This document shows, one piece after another, positions 29,861 through 38,458 of a DNA stretch of 64,000 bases; within the stretch, counting starts at the first letter, position 1, and every line of letters begins with the position of its first letter. A program made the position numbers and the translations under genes. Below the pieces are notes generated by a model. It saw only the letters and a program-made list of their open reading frames with translations. It had not been told where the DNA came from and ran no database searches. The stretch is from Rhodobacteraceae bacterium UBA6197. GTDB lineage: Bacteria > Pseudomonadota > Alphaproteobacteria > Rhodobacterales > Rhodobacteraceae. Where the stretch lies: positions 222,595-286,594 of the forward strand of contig DISZ01000001.1 in the NCBI GenBank assembly GCA_002422085.1, written 5' to 3'.

Positions 29861-31879
29861 TTACACCGCTTCGATCAGCCCACGCCCTTTCAGCAACGCC
29901 TCGACACCCGGCATCCTTCCACGAAACGCGGTGTAAAGCTCTTCGGCCGGGCGCGACCCGCCCGCCGAAAGGATGAACGTCTCCAATCGCTTGGCGATTT
30001 CCGGGTTGAACGCGTCGCCCGTCTCTTCGAATGCCGCGAAGGCGTCGGCATCCATCACCTCGGACCACATGTAGCTGTAGTATCCCGACGAATACCCGTC
30101 GCCCGAAAACACATGCGCAAAATGCGGCGTGGCGTGGCGCATCCGGATCGCGCGCGGCATCCCGAGCCCATCCAGCACCTGCGCCTGCGTCGCCATCGGG
30201 TCGGCAGGGGCCGCACCCTCGTGGAACGCCAGATCGACCAGCGCCGAGGCGACGTATTCCACTGTCGCAAAGCCCTGATCGTAGGTCGAGGCCGCCAGCA
30301 GACGCGCGCGCAGATCGTCTGGCATCGGCGCGCCGGTCAGGTGGTGGCGCGCGTGGCGGGCCAGAACTTCGGGCACCTCCAGCCAATGCTCGAACAACTG
30401 GCTTGGCAACTCAACGAAATCACGCGCGACCGAAGTGCCGGAGATGAACGGATAGGTCACGTCCGACAGCATCTGATGCAGTGCATGGCCGAATTCGTGA
30501 AACAACGTGCGCGCATCATCCCAACTCAACAGCGTCGGATCGCCCTTGGCGAAGTTGCACACATTGACCACGATCGGGCGCACCTCGCCGCCCAGTTTGC
30601 GCTGACTGCGCATCGCCGAGCACCAGGCACCCGAGCGCTTCGAGCCGCGCGCGAAATAATCCCCCAGAAACACCGCCAGATGATTGCCGCCGCGGGTTAC
30701 CTCCCAGCCGCGCACATCGGCGTGGTAAAACGGCCCCTCGAGTGCGCGAAACTCCAACCCGAACAGCCGCCCCGCCACATCGAAGATCGCCCCCAGCATC
30801 GCCTCAAGCGAGAGGTAGGGCTTCAGCGCCGTCTCATCGAGGTCATGTTCGACCTTGCGCCGAGCTTCGGAATAATAGCGCCAATCCCAAGCCTCGAGAT
30901 CGCCGTTCACGCCGTCGCCGTGCATTATCGCGGTCAGCACCCCGGCATCGGCATTGGCCTTGGCCCGCGCCGGTGCCCAGACGCACATCAACAGATCGCG
31001 CACCCGGCCCGGCGTACCCGCCATCTCAGGCTCCAGCTTGTAGTCGGCAAAGCTGGCATAACCCAGCAAACGGGCGCGTTCTTCGCGCAGGGCCAGAATC
31101 TCGGTCGCCAGCGCGCGGTTGTCGGTCACACCGCCGTTCGCGCCGCGGGCAACCCAAGCCTCATAGGCGATCTCGCGCAGATCGCGGCGCGGCGAGAACT
31201 GCAAGAATGGCACGATCAGCGACCGGTTCAGCGTCAGCACCGGGCCTTCGGCGCCGCGTTCGGCCCCGGCGGCACGGGCCGCTTCCACCACGAAATCGGG
31301 CAGCCCTTCCAACTCGGCCTCGCTCAGCGGGCGAAACCACGCGCGCTCATCGGCCAGAAGGTTCTGGCTGAAGGCCGTCGAAAGCACCGCCAGCCGCTCC
31401 TTGATCGCCGACATCCGGCCCCGGTCGGCACCCTTCAACCCGGCTCCGGCGCGCACGAACATCTGCCGGTATAGCTCCAATACCCGCGCCCGTTCCGCCG
31501 TCAGCCCCAGCCCCTCGCGCGCCGCCCAAAGCGCCTCGATCCGCGCGAACAGCGCCGCGTTCATCGTCACCTCAGACGAAAACGCCGCCATCTTCGGCGC
31601 CAGATCCCGCTGCAGCGCTTCGCGCGCGGGGGTGCTGTCAGCCCCGGCCAGATTGTAAAACACCCCCGACACGCGGTCCAGAAGACCCTCGGCCAGTTCC
31701 ATCGCCGCAACCGTATTGTCGAACGTCGGCGGCTCCGGGTTTGCGCCGATCGCAGCGATTGCCGCGCGCGCCTCTTGCAACGCCCGATCGAACGCCGGCG
31801 AAAAATCCTCGTCGCGGATCGCGGCAAATGGCGGCAGGGCAAATTCCCCGATCCAGTCACTCAACAGCGGATTGGTCAT
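29861..31879 (-). CDS. M3 family metallopeptidase (oligopeptidase A/Dcp type)
   Basis: This 672-aa cytoplasmic zinc peptidase of family M3 degrades short peptides left by protein turnover. The zinc motif HEFGHALHQ is near residues 461-469, and the third ligand Glu lies in FVELPSQLFEHW. The N-terminal FDNTVAAMELAEGLLDRV segment and the late SYMWSEVMDADAFAAF segment are typical of oligopeptidase A and dipeptidyl carboxypeptidase. The length is standard. It is convergent with the CDF gene and followed upstream by a small repeat and an ABC permease gene on the same strand. Confidence 0.95.
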   Translation of the reverse strand: MTNPLLSDWIGEFALPPFAAIRDEDFSPAFDRALQEARAAIAAIGANPEPPTFDNTVAAMELAEGLLDRVSGVFYNLAGADSTPAREALQRDLAPKMAAFSSEVTMNAALFARIEALWAAREGLGLTAERARVLELYRQMFVRAGAGLKGADRGRMSAIKERLAVLSTAFSQNLLADERAWFRPLSEAELEGLPDFVVEAARAAGAERGAEGPVLTLNRSLIVPFLQFSPRRDLREIAYEAWVARGANGGVTDNRALATEILALREERARLLGYASFADYKLEPEMAGTPGRVRDLLMCVWAPARAKANADAGVLTAIMHGDGVNGDLEAWDWRYYSEARRKVEHDLDETALKPYLSLEAMLGAIFDVAGRLFGLEFRALEGPFYHADVRGWEVTRGGNHLAVFLGDYFARGSKRSGAWCSAMRSQRKLGGEVRPIVVNVCNFAKGDPTLLSWDDARTLFHEFGHALHQMLSDVTYPFISGTSVARDFVELPSQLFEHWLEVPEVLARHARHHLTGAPMPDDLRARLLAASTYDQGFATVEYVASALVDLAFHEGAAPADPMATQAQVLDGLGMPRAIRMRHATPHFAHVFSGDGYSSGYYSYMWSEVMDADAFAAFEETGDAFNPEIAKRLETFILSAGGSRPAEELYTAFRGRMPGVEALLKGRGLIEAV

Positions 31880-31935
31880 GGCGTATCTCCTTTCGGCGAA
31901 ACCTAGGACGCACGCGCCGAAAGCACCAGACCGGG

Positions 31936-31968
31936 CTTCATCTTCGCAAAAATATCCCCGCCGGAGGC
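31936..31968 (+). repeat. Dispersed 33-bp gene-end repeat
   Basis: This copy begins CTTCATCTTCGC and ends CCCCGCCGGAGGC. It lies 8 bp after the stop of the minus-strand permease gene, in the opposite orientation to its transcription. Confidence 0.75.
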
Positions 31969-31975
31969 ACCCGCC

Positions 31976-32776
31976 CTAGCCGCGTTCGCCGCGGCTGCGC
32001 AATCGCGCCTCAAGCCGCCGCAAACCCAGCGAAAGCCCGATGGTCATTGTCAAATAGATCAGCGCCACCACGTTATAGGTCTCGAAATAGCGAAAATTCC
32101 CCGCCGCCGTGACCTTTCCAAGCTGCGTGATATCCGCGACCCCCAGCACCGAGACAAGCGAGCTGTCCTTGACCATCGCCACAAAGTCATTGCCCAGCGG
32201 CGGCAGGATCATCCGAAACGCCTGCGGAAAGACGATATGGCGAAACCGCTGCCAACGGTTCAGCCCCAGTGCCTCGGCGGCCTCGATCTGGCCGATATCC
32301 ACCGCCTGCAAACCGGCCCGGAACACCTCGGCGATGAATGCCGAATAGGCCAGGATCAGCGCCAGAACCGCCCGCCACAGCAACGAAAAATCCCGCGTGC
32401 TCAGGGCGCCAAGCCGCAGCGGCTCGGCCAGCCAGTTCCACGCCGCGATCAGCGCGGGCGTCATCGCAAAGGCCACATACAACAGCAGCACGATGATCGG
32501 GATGCCGCGCATCACCTCGATGTAAAGCCGCGCCGCCTGCCGCAGCACCAGCCAGCGCGACAGCGTCGCGACCGCCAGCAAAAGCCCCAGAACCGAGGCC
32601 CCGAAAAACCCCACCAGCGTCACCATCCCGGTGATGCCGATCCCCTTGGACAGCGTCGCCAGCACCCGCGAATAGACCGGGTCGGCCTGAACCTGCCAGA
32701 ACAGCCAGACCCCCGCCGCCACCAGCACCAGCAGCCACCACGGAAAGTCCTTTTCAGGGCGCGGGTTCGGCGCCAC
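31976..32776 (-). CDS. Polar amino acid ABC transporter permease
   Basis: This 266-aa inner-membrane protein is of the HisMQ/GlnP permease family. A first helix lies at about 13-30, followed by four to five more. The coupling (EAA) loop is visible as QIEAAEALGLNRWQRFRHIVFPQ, written here in parts: EAAEALGLNRWQ then FRHIVFPQA. EVMRGIPIIVLLLYV is the usual third-helix region. It follows the binding-protein gene by 29 bp. No ATP-binding subunit lies next to the pair, so the transporter must use one encoded elsewhere. Confidence 0.92.
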   Translation of the reverse strand: MAPNPRPEKDFPWWLLVLVAAGVWLFWQVQADPVYSRVLATLSKGIGITGMVTLVGFFGASVLGLLLAVATLSRWLVLRQAARLYIEVMRGIPIIVLLLYVAFAMTPALIAAWNWLAEPLRLGALSTRDFSLLWRAVLALILAYSAFIAEVFRAGLQAVDIGQIEAAEALGLNRWQRFRHIVFPQAFRMILPPLGNDFVAMVKDSSLVSVLGVADITQLGKVTAAGNFRYFETYNVVALIYLTMTIGLSLGLRRLEARLRSRGERG

Positions 32777-32805
32777 CTGCCGGAATCCGGCCTGCCCGAT
32801 CCGCC

Positions 32806-33600
32806 CTACTGACCCATCTTGTAGTCAAGAAACCACTTGGTATTCAGCGCCTCGATCGTGCCATCGGCCTTCATCGCGGCGATCGCCTCGTTGATCGGCG
32901 CCACCAGATCCGAACCCTTGGGGAATATGAAGCCGAAATCCTCGGCCCCCAGCTTTTCGCCGACGATCTTCAGCCCGCCCCCCGAGGCCGCGACATAGCC
33001 GTTGCCCGAGGTGCCATCGGTCAGCACAAGGTCCACATCACCCGACCGCAGCGCCTCGACCCCGGCGCCAAAGGTCTCGAACATCTTGATCCTGGGGTTC
33101 GCCTCGTTCCCGTCCAGCACCTCGTAGACGCCGACATAGAACGGCGTGGTGCCCGGCTGCGCGGCCATCAACAGCGCCGGATTGGCGGCGAAACCGGCGG
33201 CATCGGCAAAACGCGCCTCATCGCCGCGCACCATCATCACCATCTCGGAACGCATGTAGGGGTCCGAGAAATCCACCTGCTCCTTGCGGTCATCGCGGAT
33301 CGTGATCCCGGTCATGCCGATATCGAACTGCCCGCCCGAGACCGCCGGGATCATCGCATCCCAGCTCGAGTTTTCATAGCTGACCGCGATATTCAGACGC
33401 TTTGCGATCTCGGCCATGGCGTCATATTCCCACCCCACCGCAGCACCCGAGGCATCGACGAATTGCAGCGGCGGGTAGGCGTTTTCGGTCACCACAGTGA
33501 CGGCGCGACCGGCCAGATCGGGCACTTCGGCAAGGGCCGCGCCGGCGAACGGCATCAGGGCAAGGGTGGCGGCAAGGGTAGCAGCGGCGGAAATCTTCAT
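32806..33600 (-). CDS. Amino acid ABC transporter substrate-binding protein (family 3)
   Basis: This 264-aa periplasmic binding protein has a signal peptide ending at ALA (residue 24). The family 3 signature WEYDAMAEIAKRLN follows, and ligand-contact segments SSWDAMIPAVSGGQFDIG and TGITIRDDRKEQVDFSDPY (partly quoted) are typical of polar amino acid binders. The insertion around AAQPGTTPFYVGVYEVLDG is the second-lobe hinge. The ligand is not predictable. The gene is first in a unit with the permease. A 17-bp gap separates it from the upstream moeB-like gene, so a longer operon is likely. Confidence 0.93.
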   Translation of the reverse strand: MKISAAATLAATLALMPFAGAALAEVPDLAGRAVTVVTENAYPPLQFVDASGAAVGWEYDAMAEIAKRLNIAVSYENSSWDAMIPAVSGGQFDIGMTGITIRDDRKEQVDFSDPYMRSEMVMMVRGDEARFADAAGFAANPALLMAAQPGTTPFYVGVYEVLDGNEANPRIKMFETFGAGVEALRSGDVDLVLTDGTSGNGYVAASGGGLKIVGEKLGAEDFGFIFPKGSDLVAPINEAIAAMKADGTIEALNTKWFLDYKMGQ

Positions 33601-33617
33601 CGGTCAGGCTCCTGTCA

Positions 33618-34724
33618 CTAGCGGTTTGGCCCGACATTAGGCCCAGCCGTCGCGCCCGTCCAGTTCTCGCGTGTGCCGCACACCACACAATCCGCGCGGC
33701 GTTTGACCGCGATCTGCCGGTTTTCGCCCCAAAGCGCGTCATAAATCAAAAGCCGCCCGCGCAAGGACTGCCCCGCGCCGGTGATTTCCTTGATCGCCTC
33801 GACCGCCATCATCGCGCCAACCACCCCCGGCAAGGCCCCGACCACCCCCGCCTCGGCACAGGCCGGCGCCAGACCGGCCGCCGGTGCATGCGGAAAGACA
33901 CAAGCGTAGCACGGCGCGTCCCGGGCCGGATCATAAAGGCCAAGCTGGCCTTCCCACTGCGCAATCGCGCCCGAGATCAGAGGCTTGCCCACACAGACGG
34001 CGGCCTCGTTGACCAGATACCGGGTGGCGAAATTGTCCGACCCGTCAAGGATCAGATCATAGTCGGCAAACAGCGCACTGGCCTCGGCCTCGGTCAGGCG
34101 GCGGTTATAGGGCCGCACCTCGACAAACGGGTTCAGCGCCGCCAGCGCGATCTGCGCGGAAAACACTTTCGGCTGACCGATCCGCGCATCGGTATGGATC
34201 ACCTGCCGCTGCAAGTTCGAATTCGACACCACGTCATCGTCGATCACGCCGATCGTGCCGACCCCCGCCGCCGCCAGATACAAAAGCACGGGCGAGCCAA
34301 GCCCCCCTGCCCCCACGACCAGAACCTTGGCGTTCTTCAGCCGCTTTTGCCCCGCGCCGCCAATTTCGCGCAACACGATATGGCGCGCATAGCGGTCAAG
34401 CTCGGTCGGGCCGAAACTTGCCGGCGCGCCCACGCCTTGCGCTGGCGCCGGGCTTTGCGGCGCCTTGGGCAGCGCCCGCGCCCGCAGCCAGGCCAGCCCC
34501 ACCCGGTAAAGCTGCACCAGCGCCACCACCAGCCCAAGCGCGACCCATGCAAACAGCGTCCCGCCCGTCGCGCGGGTTACCGGATTGGGCTGCGGAAAGG
34601 TCACCAGATGCGCCCCGACCAGTCCCAGCCAGAACACCCCCAGCATCGCCCAAATCCCGCGCGACGGGATTTTGAACAGCAGGCCCACCCCGACCAGCAT
34701 CACCACCAGGGAAAAGACCAGCAT
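33618..34724 (-). CDS. MoeB/ThiF (HesA) family adenylyltransferase with N-terminal membrane segments
   Basis: This 368-aa protein is an E1-like enzyme that adenylates the C terminus of a sulfur-carrier protein such as MoaD or ThiS. The catalytic part starts near 105 (LDRYARHIVLREIGG), with the ATP motif VVGAGGLGSP at 136-145, SNLQRQVIHTDARIG, DGSDNFATRYLVN and zinc-binding CYAC and CVVC pairs. Unlike ordinary MoeB (about 250 aa) it begins with about 85 residues holding two or three hydrophobic helices, then a Pro/Ala-rich linker, so it should be bound to the membrane. The ATG chosen lies 1 bp beyond the dut stop. Confidence 0.88.
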   Translation of the reverse strand: MLVFSLVVMLVGVGLLFKIPSRGIWAMLGVFWLGLVGAHLVTFPQPNPVTRATGGTLFAWVALGLVVALVQLYRVGLAWLRARALPKAPQSPAPAQGVGAPASFGPTELDRYARHIVLREIGGAGQKRLKNAKVLVVGAGGLGSPVLLYLAAAGVGTIGVIDDDVVSNSNLQRQVIHTDARIGQPKVFSAQIALAALNPFVEVRPYNRRLTEAEASALFADYDLILDGSDNFATRYLVNEAAVCVGKPLISGAIAQWEGQLGLYDPARDAPCYACVFPHAPAAGLAPACAEAGVVGALPGVVGAMMAVEAIKEITGAGQSLRGRLLIYDALWGENRQIAVKRRADCVVCGTRENWTGATAGPNVGPNR

Positions 34725-34725
34725 C

Positions 34726-35193
34726 CTACCCTCGACCCGTCGAGCCAAACCCGCCTTCGCCCCGCGCCGTATCGCCCAAGGCCTCGACCAGCTTGAAACG
34801 CGCCTGCACCACAGGCGCCACGATCAACTGTGCGATCCGGTCGCCATGCTGAACGGTATAGGGCTCGGCCCCAAGGTTGACCAAAAGCACCCCCAGAGGG
34901 CCGCGATAATCGCTATCGATCGTGCCCGGCGTATTGGGCAGCGTGATCCCGTGTTTCAGCGCCAGACCCGAACGGGGCCGGATCTGCACCTCGAACCCCC
35001 GCGGAATTTCCAGCCGAATCCCGGTCGGCACGATCGCCCGGCGCATCGGATCCAGCGTAAACCCCGACGCACGGTCTTCGGGCCGCAGATTGGCACGCAC
35101 ATCCGCCCCCGCCGCCCCCGCCGTTTCATAAGACGGAAGCGCAACCCCCGCATCCGCCCAGTCTTCGCGCAAAATCTTCAAGATCGGAGCCAT
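34726..35193 (-). CDS. dut: dUTP diphosphatase
   Basis: This 155-aa trimeric enzyme hydrolyses dUTP to dUMP and pyrophosphate, keeping uracil out of DNA and supplying thymidylate synthesis. All five motifs are visible: AGADVRA, PRSGLALKHG, NTPGTIDSDYRG, RIAQLI and the C-terminal GEGGFGSTG. Length is normal. An in-frame TTG three codons earlier, with AAGG upstream, is an alternative start. It lies between coaBC and the moeB-like gene, all on the minus strand. coaBC-dut adjacency is common in proteobacteria. Confidence 0.96.
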   Translation of the reverse strand: MAPILKILREDWADAGVALPSYETAGAAGADVRANLRPEDRASGFTLDPMRRAIVPTGIRLEIPRGFEVQIRPRSGLALKHGITLPNTPGTIDSDYRGPLGVLLVNLGAEPYTVQHGDRIAQLIVAPVVQARFKLVEALGDTARGEGGFGSTGRG

Positions 35194-35267
35194 CTTCCGC
35201 AATCCCCACCTTCAGTGCCGCGCTCGCCCACCACCCCGCAAGCGTCGCCCAACCAATTCGACCACGG

Positions 35268-35300
35268 CTTCTTTTTGGCCGCAATACTCCCGCCGGAGGC
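35268..35300 (+). repeat. Dispersed 33-bp gene-end repeat
   Basis: This copy begins CTTCTTTTTGGCC and ends CTCCCGCCGGAGGC. It lies 9 bp after the coaBC stop, oriented against coaBC transcription. Confidence 0.75.
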
Positions 35301-35308
35301 TCCCGTCC

Positions 35309-36511
35309 TCAACGCCCTGCCAGCGCCTCGGCGATCCGCACCGCCAAACGCCGCGCAACGGCATCCTTGCCCATCCGCGGCCAGCTTTCCGCCCCTTCGG
35401 CATCGATCACCGTCACTGCATTTTCCGCGCCGCCCATGATGCCGGTGTCGGGGCTGACGTCATTCGCAACAATCCAGTCACAGCCCTTGCGCGCGCGCTT
35501 GGCGCTGGCATGGGCCAACACATCGTTTGTTTCGGCGGCAAAACCCACCACCAGCGCGGGCCGGCCGGCGCGCATCTGGCTGACGGTTGCCAGAATGTCG
35601 GGGTTTTCGGCGAATTCCAGCGCCGGGGCGTGGCCTGCGGCGTCTTTCTTGATCTTCTGCCCGGCGGCATTGGCGACATGCCAATCGGCGACGGCGGCGG
35701 CAAAGACCGCAGCATCGGCGGGCAGCGCGGCTTGCACCGCATCCAGCATCTGCGCCGCCGTTTCCACCGGCACCACCGTGACCCCCGCCGGCGGCGGCAC
35801 CAGTGCCGGCCCGGTCACGAAAGTGACCCGTGCGCCCAGATCACGCAAAGCGGCGGCCAGCGCGCTGCCCTGCGCCCCCGATGAGCGGTTGGCGATATAG
35901 CGCACCGGGTCGATCGGCTCATGCGTCGGCCCCGAGGTCAGCAGCACATGCCGCCCGGCCAAGGGCCCGCCGCCCAGCGCCAAAGCCACGGCCTCGACGA
36001 TTTCGACGGGTTCGGCCATCCGGCCGGGCCCAAATTCACCGCAAGCCATTTCACCTTCGGTCGGGCCGACAAACCGAACCCCATCCCCGGCCAGCGTCGC
36101 GCGGTTGCGCTGGCAGGCCGGGTGTTGCCACATCCGCACATTCATCGCCGGCGCCAGCAGCACGCTTTTGTCGGTGGCCATCAACAAGGTCGAGGCCAGA
36201 TCATTCGCCAGCCCCGCCGCCATCTTGCCGATCAGATCGGCTGTCGCGGGCGCCACGACCACAAGATCGGCGGCACGCGACAGTTGGATATGGCCCATCT
36301 CGGCCTCGTCGGTCAGATCGAACAGATCGGTATGACACTTTGCCCCTGCCAACGCCGACACCGACAGCGGTGTCACGAATTGCGCGCCCGCCCGGGTCAG
36401 CACCGGCACCACCGAGGCACCGTGATCCCGCAACCGCCGGATCAGTTCCAGCGATTTGAAGGCCGCGATTCCGCCGCCGATGATCAGGAGTATCTTCTTG
36501 TCCGCCAGCAT
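35309..36511 (-). CDS. coaBC: Bifunctional phosphopantothenoylcysteine decarboxylase/phosphopantothenate-cysteine ligase
   Basis: This 400-aa fused enzyme makes 4'-phosphopantetheine in coenzyme A synthesis. The N-terminal CoaC flavodoxin-like domain (1-190) shows IIGGGIAAFKSLELIRRL, the active-site His in MGHIQLSRAADL, APAMNVRMWQHPA and the catalytic Cys in EMACGEFGPGRM. The CoaB domain (190-400) starts HVLLTSGPTHEPIDPVR and includes AAVADWHVAN and NPDILATVS. Length matches the family. It is upstream of dut on the same strand with a repeat element between. Confidence 0.97.
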   Translation of the reverse strand: MLADKKILLIIGGGIAAFKSLELIRRLRDHGASVVPVLTRAGAQFVTPLSVSALAGAKCHTDLFDLTDEAEMGHIQLSRAADLVVVAPATADLIGKMAAGLANDLASTLLMATDKSVLLAPAMNVRMWQHPACQRNRATLAGDGVRFVGPTEGEMACGEFGPGRMAEPVEIVEAVALALGGGPLAGRHVLLTSGPTHEPIDPVRYIANRSSGAQGSALAAALRDLGARVTFVTGPALVPPPAGVTVVPVETAAQMLDAVQAALPADAAVFAAAVADWHVANAAGQKIKKDAAGHAPALEFAENPDILATVSQMRAGRPALVVGFAAETNDVLAHASAKRARKGCDWIVANDVSPDTGIMGGAENAVTVIDAEGAESWPRMGKDAVARRLAVRIAEALAGR

Positions 36512-36569
36512 CGCGCCCTCCGCTTTGCCTCAATCCTTAGGCGCGGGGCGGCAAGGGTGCAAGCGCGCG

Positions 36570-37400
36570 CTATTTCTGGAAGGCAAGACAGGGGTCTTCG
36601 CGCGGGGTCGGATCGGTCACGATCCACAGATCAAAGGGCTGTTCTGGCGCGGCCGGGCGCTCGATCTGGCCCAGTGCGACAACCGGGGTATGCGGCGCGG
36701 CAAGCCGCAACACCGCCGGCAGGCCGGTATCACTACGCGCATGCCCCGAGCCGGTAATCACCGCAACCGGGCCCCCCGTCGCCTTGAGCGCGCGCAGCGT
36801 GGCGCGGGCAAAGGTGGCATCGCGCAGGCGTTGCGCCTCGACCATGCCGGGCAGCATCTCGGGCGGAAGCGCGTTGCAATGGGCCTCCATCTGTTCGGAC
36901 TCGAGCGCGGATTTCAAGGTGGGTGACAACGGCGCCTCGAGCCCGAAGCGTCCCGCTTCAGGGCCAAAAACGGCGGCGGCACCTTCGGTCAAGGCGCGGC
37001 GCACCTCGTCGCGCGAGGGGGCAGCGCCAACGATGATCGCATGTGGGGCGGCAGCGAAAATCGGGGCATAGAGCGCGAAATCGGGCCAGCCCGCCGCTTC
37101 CCAGCCAAAAGCCTTGCCCAAGGCTACCGGATCGGCGCGCAGCTTTGGCGACGCAAGTGCCGCCTGATCCTGAGTCAACATCTCGAAGACCAGCGCACGC
37201 GGTGCCAAGGCAGCCACGGCGCGGGCCTGATTGACGTGATGGGCGGGATTGTCATGCACCTCCCCCAAGACCACGATCTCGGCCGAAAGCCGATCCAGCG
37301 CATCGGCGGTCACCTCGCCTGCAATGACAGGTTCGGCCAGAACGGGCCCAGCAAGGACGGGCAGGGCGAAAAGGGCAATAGCCGCGATCAAGATCTTCAT
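36570..37400 (-). CDS. ChaN family haem-binding-like protein
   Basis: This 276-aa protein is of the ChaN/DUF399 (haem-binding uptake Tiki superfamily) group. The diagnostic motif GEVHDNPAHH lies near residues 46-55, and FEMLTQDQ and GSGHARSDTGLP are further conserved segments. It has a signal peptide ending around ALA-EP rather than a lipobox, so it appears to be a soluble periplasmic protein. Its start overlaps the stop of rpoH by four bases (ATGA), so it is translationally coupled to that sigma factor. This link hints at a role in haem or envelope handling under stress, which is inference. Confidence 0.85.
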   Translation of the reverse strand: MKILIAAIALFALPVLAGPVLAEPVIAGEVTADALDRLSAEIVVLGEVHDNPAHHVNQARAVAALAPRALVFEMLTQDQAALASPKLRADPVALGKAFGWEAAGWPDFALYAPIFAAAPHAIIVGAAPSRDEVRRALTEGAAAVFGPEAGRFGLEAPLSPTLKSALESEQMEAHCNALPPEMLPGMVEAQRLRDATFARATLRALKATGGPVAVITGSGHARSDTGLPAVLRLAAPHTPVVALGQIERPAAPEQPFDLWIVTDPTPREDPCLAFQK

Positions 37401-38275
37401 GCGAAGAACTGATGCACCTCGGGGCCGTGTGCTTCAAGGCTTTTGCGCATCTTGCCGAAGGCCTGCGCCTCGAGCTGGCGGATCCTTTCCTTCGACAAAC
37501 CCAGCTCTTGCCCCAAGGATTCAAGGGTGCGCGGGTCATCCCGCAAGCGGCGCTCTGCGACAATGAACCGCTCTCGCGGGGTCAGCACATCCAGCGCCTG
37601 CCGCAGCCAACGGTGCATCATGGCGCCGTCATGCGCCTCGGCCACCAGCACGTCGGCACCCGGGCTGTCGTCTTCAAGCGCCTCGATCCACTCGCGCCCC
37701 TCTTCATCAGAAGACTGCGTGGCGTTCAGCGAAAAATCCGACCCCGACAGACGGCCCTCCATCAGCTCCACATCCGCCAGCGGCACGCCGATCTCTTCCG
37801 CGATGCGCTGGCGCAATTGATGGCCGTCCAGATGCGCGCCCTCGACCGCGGCCTCGCGTTCCAACTGTGCCTGCACCCGGCGCATGTTGAAAAACAACGC
37901 CTTTTGCGCACTGGTCGAGCCGGTTCGCACCATCGACCAGTTGCGCATCACAAAGTCCTGAATGCTGGCCTTGATCCACCAGACCGCATAGGTCGAAAAC
38001 CGCACGCCCCGTTCCGGGTCGAACTTGTCGGCGGCCTTCATCAACCCCAACGACGCTTCCTGAATCAGGTCATTCATCGGCGCGCCGTAGCGGCGAAACT
38101 TCGACGCCATGGAAATGGCCAGACGCATGTAGGCCGTCACCAACCGATGCAGCGCAGCCTCGTCGCGCCGATCGCGCCACGCTCGGGCCAAGGCCACCTC
38201 GGTTTCGGCATCCAGCAGTTCTGCGCGCATCGCGTGACGCGGCAGCGTCTCATCGGTCATTCCGTCGAGTGCCAT
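37397..38275 (-). CDS. rpoH: RNA polymerase sigma factor RpoH, RpoHII type
   Basis: This 292-aa protein is a sigma-32 family factor. Region 2 contains DLIQEASLGLMKAADKFDPERG and FSTYAVWWIKASIQDFVM (quoted in parts), the RpoH box is QKALFFNMRR at 124-133, and region 4 ends with LSKERIRQLEAQAFGKMRKSL. It resembles the second RpoH (RpoHII) of Rhodobacterales, linked in Rhodobacter to singlet-oxygen stress downstream of RpoE. GGGAGG lies before the chosen ATG; a start five codons later is possible. It is coupled to the ChaN-like gene. Confidence 0.92.
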   Translation of the reverse strand: MALDGMTDETLPRHAMRAELLDAETEVALARAWRDRRDEAALHRLVTAYMRLAISMASKFRRYGAPMNDLIQEASLGLMKAADKFDPERGVRFSTYAVWWIKASIQDFVMRNWSMVRTGSTSAQKALFFNMRRVQAQLEREAAVEGAHLDGHQLRQRIAEEIGVPLADVELMEGRLSGSDFSLNATQSSDEEGREWIEALEDDSPGADVLVAEAHDGAMMHRWLRQALDVLTPRERFIVAERRLRDDPRTLESLGQELGLSKERIRQLEAQAFGKMRKSLEAHGPEVHQFFA

Positions 38276-38311
38276 CTCAGCCTCCCGGGTCTCCCACCCA
38301 TTGCTTGTGCT

Positions 38312-38339
38312 GCACTACCTTTTCAGTATGCCTGAATCA
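38312..38339 (-). promoter_or_regulatory. Possible extracytoplasmic-sigma (RpoE-like) promoter of rpoH
   Basis: On the minus strand TGATTC (38334-38339) and TAGTGC (38312-38317) are separated by 16 nt, about 40 nt upstream of the rpoH start. Rhodobacter RpoE promoters have a TGATCC-type -35, so the -35 fits with one mismatch, while the -10 is poor. Confidence 0.35.
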
Positions 38340-38458
38340 CGGCGCCCTGTCTTGCGGATCACGCAAAAATTGATCTGGCGGCGCCAAGCCGCTGCGTGCA
38401 CGATGGGCGGCAACGGCAGGGCGCGCGGCTTGCCGACAAAACCGAGGGGGATACCGCA

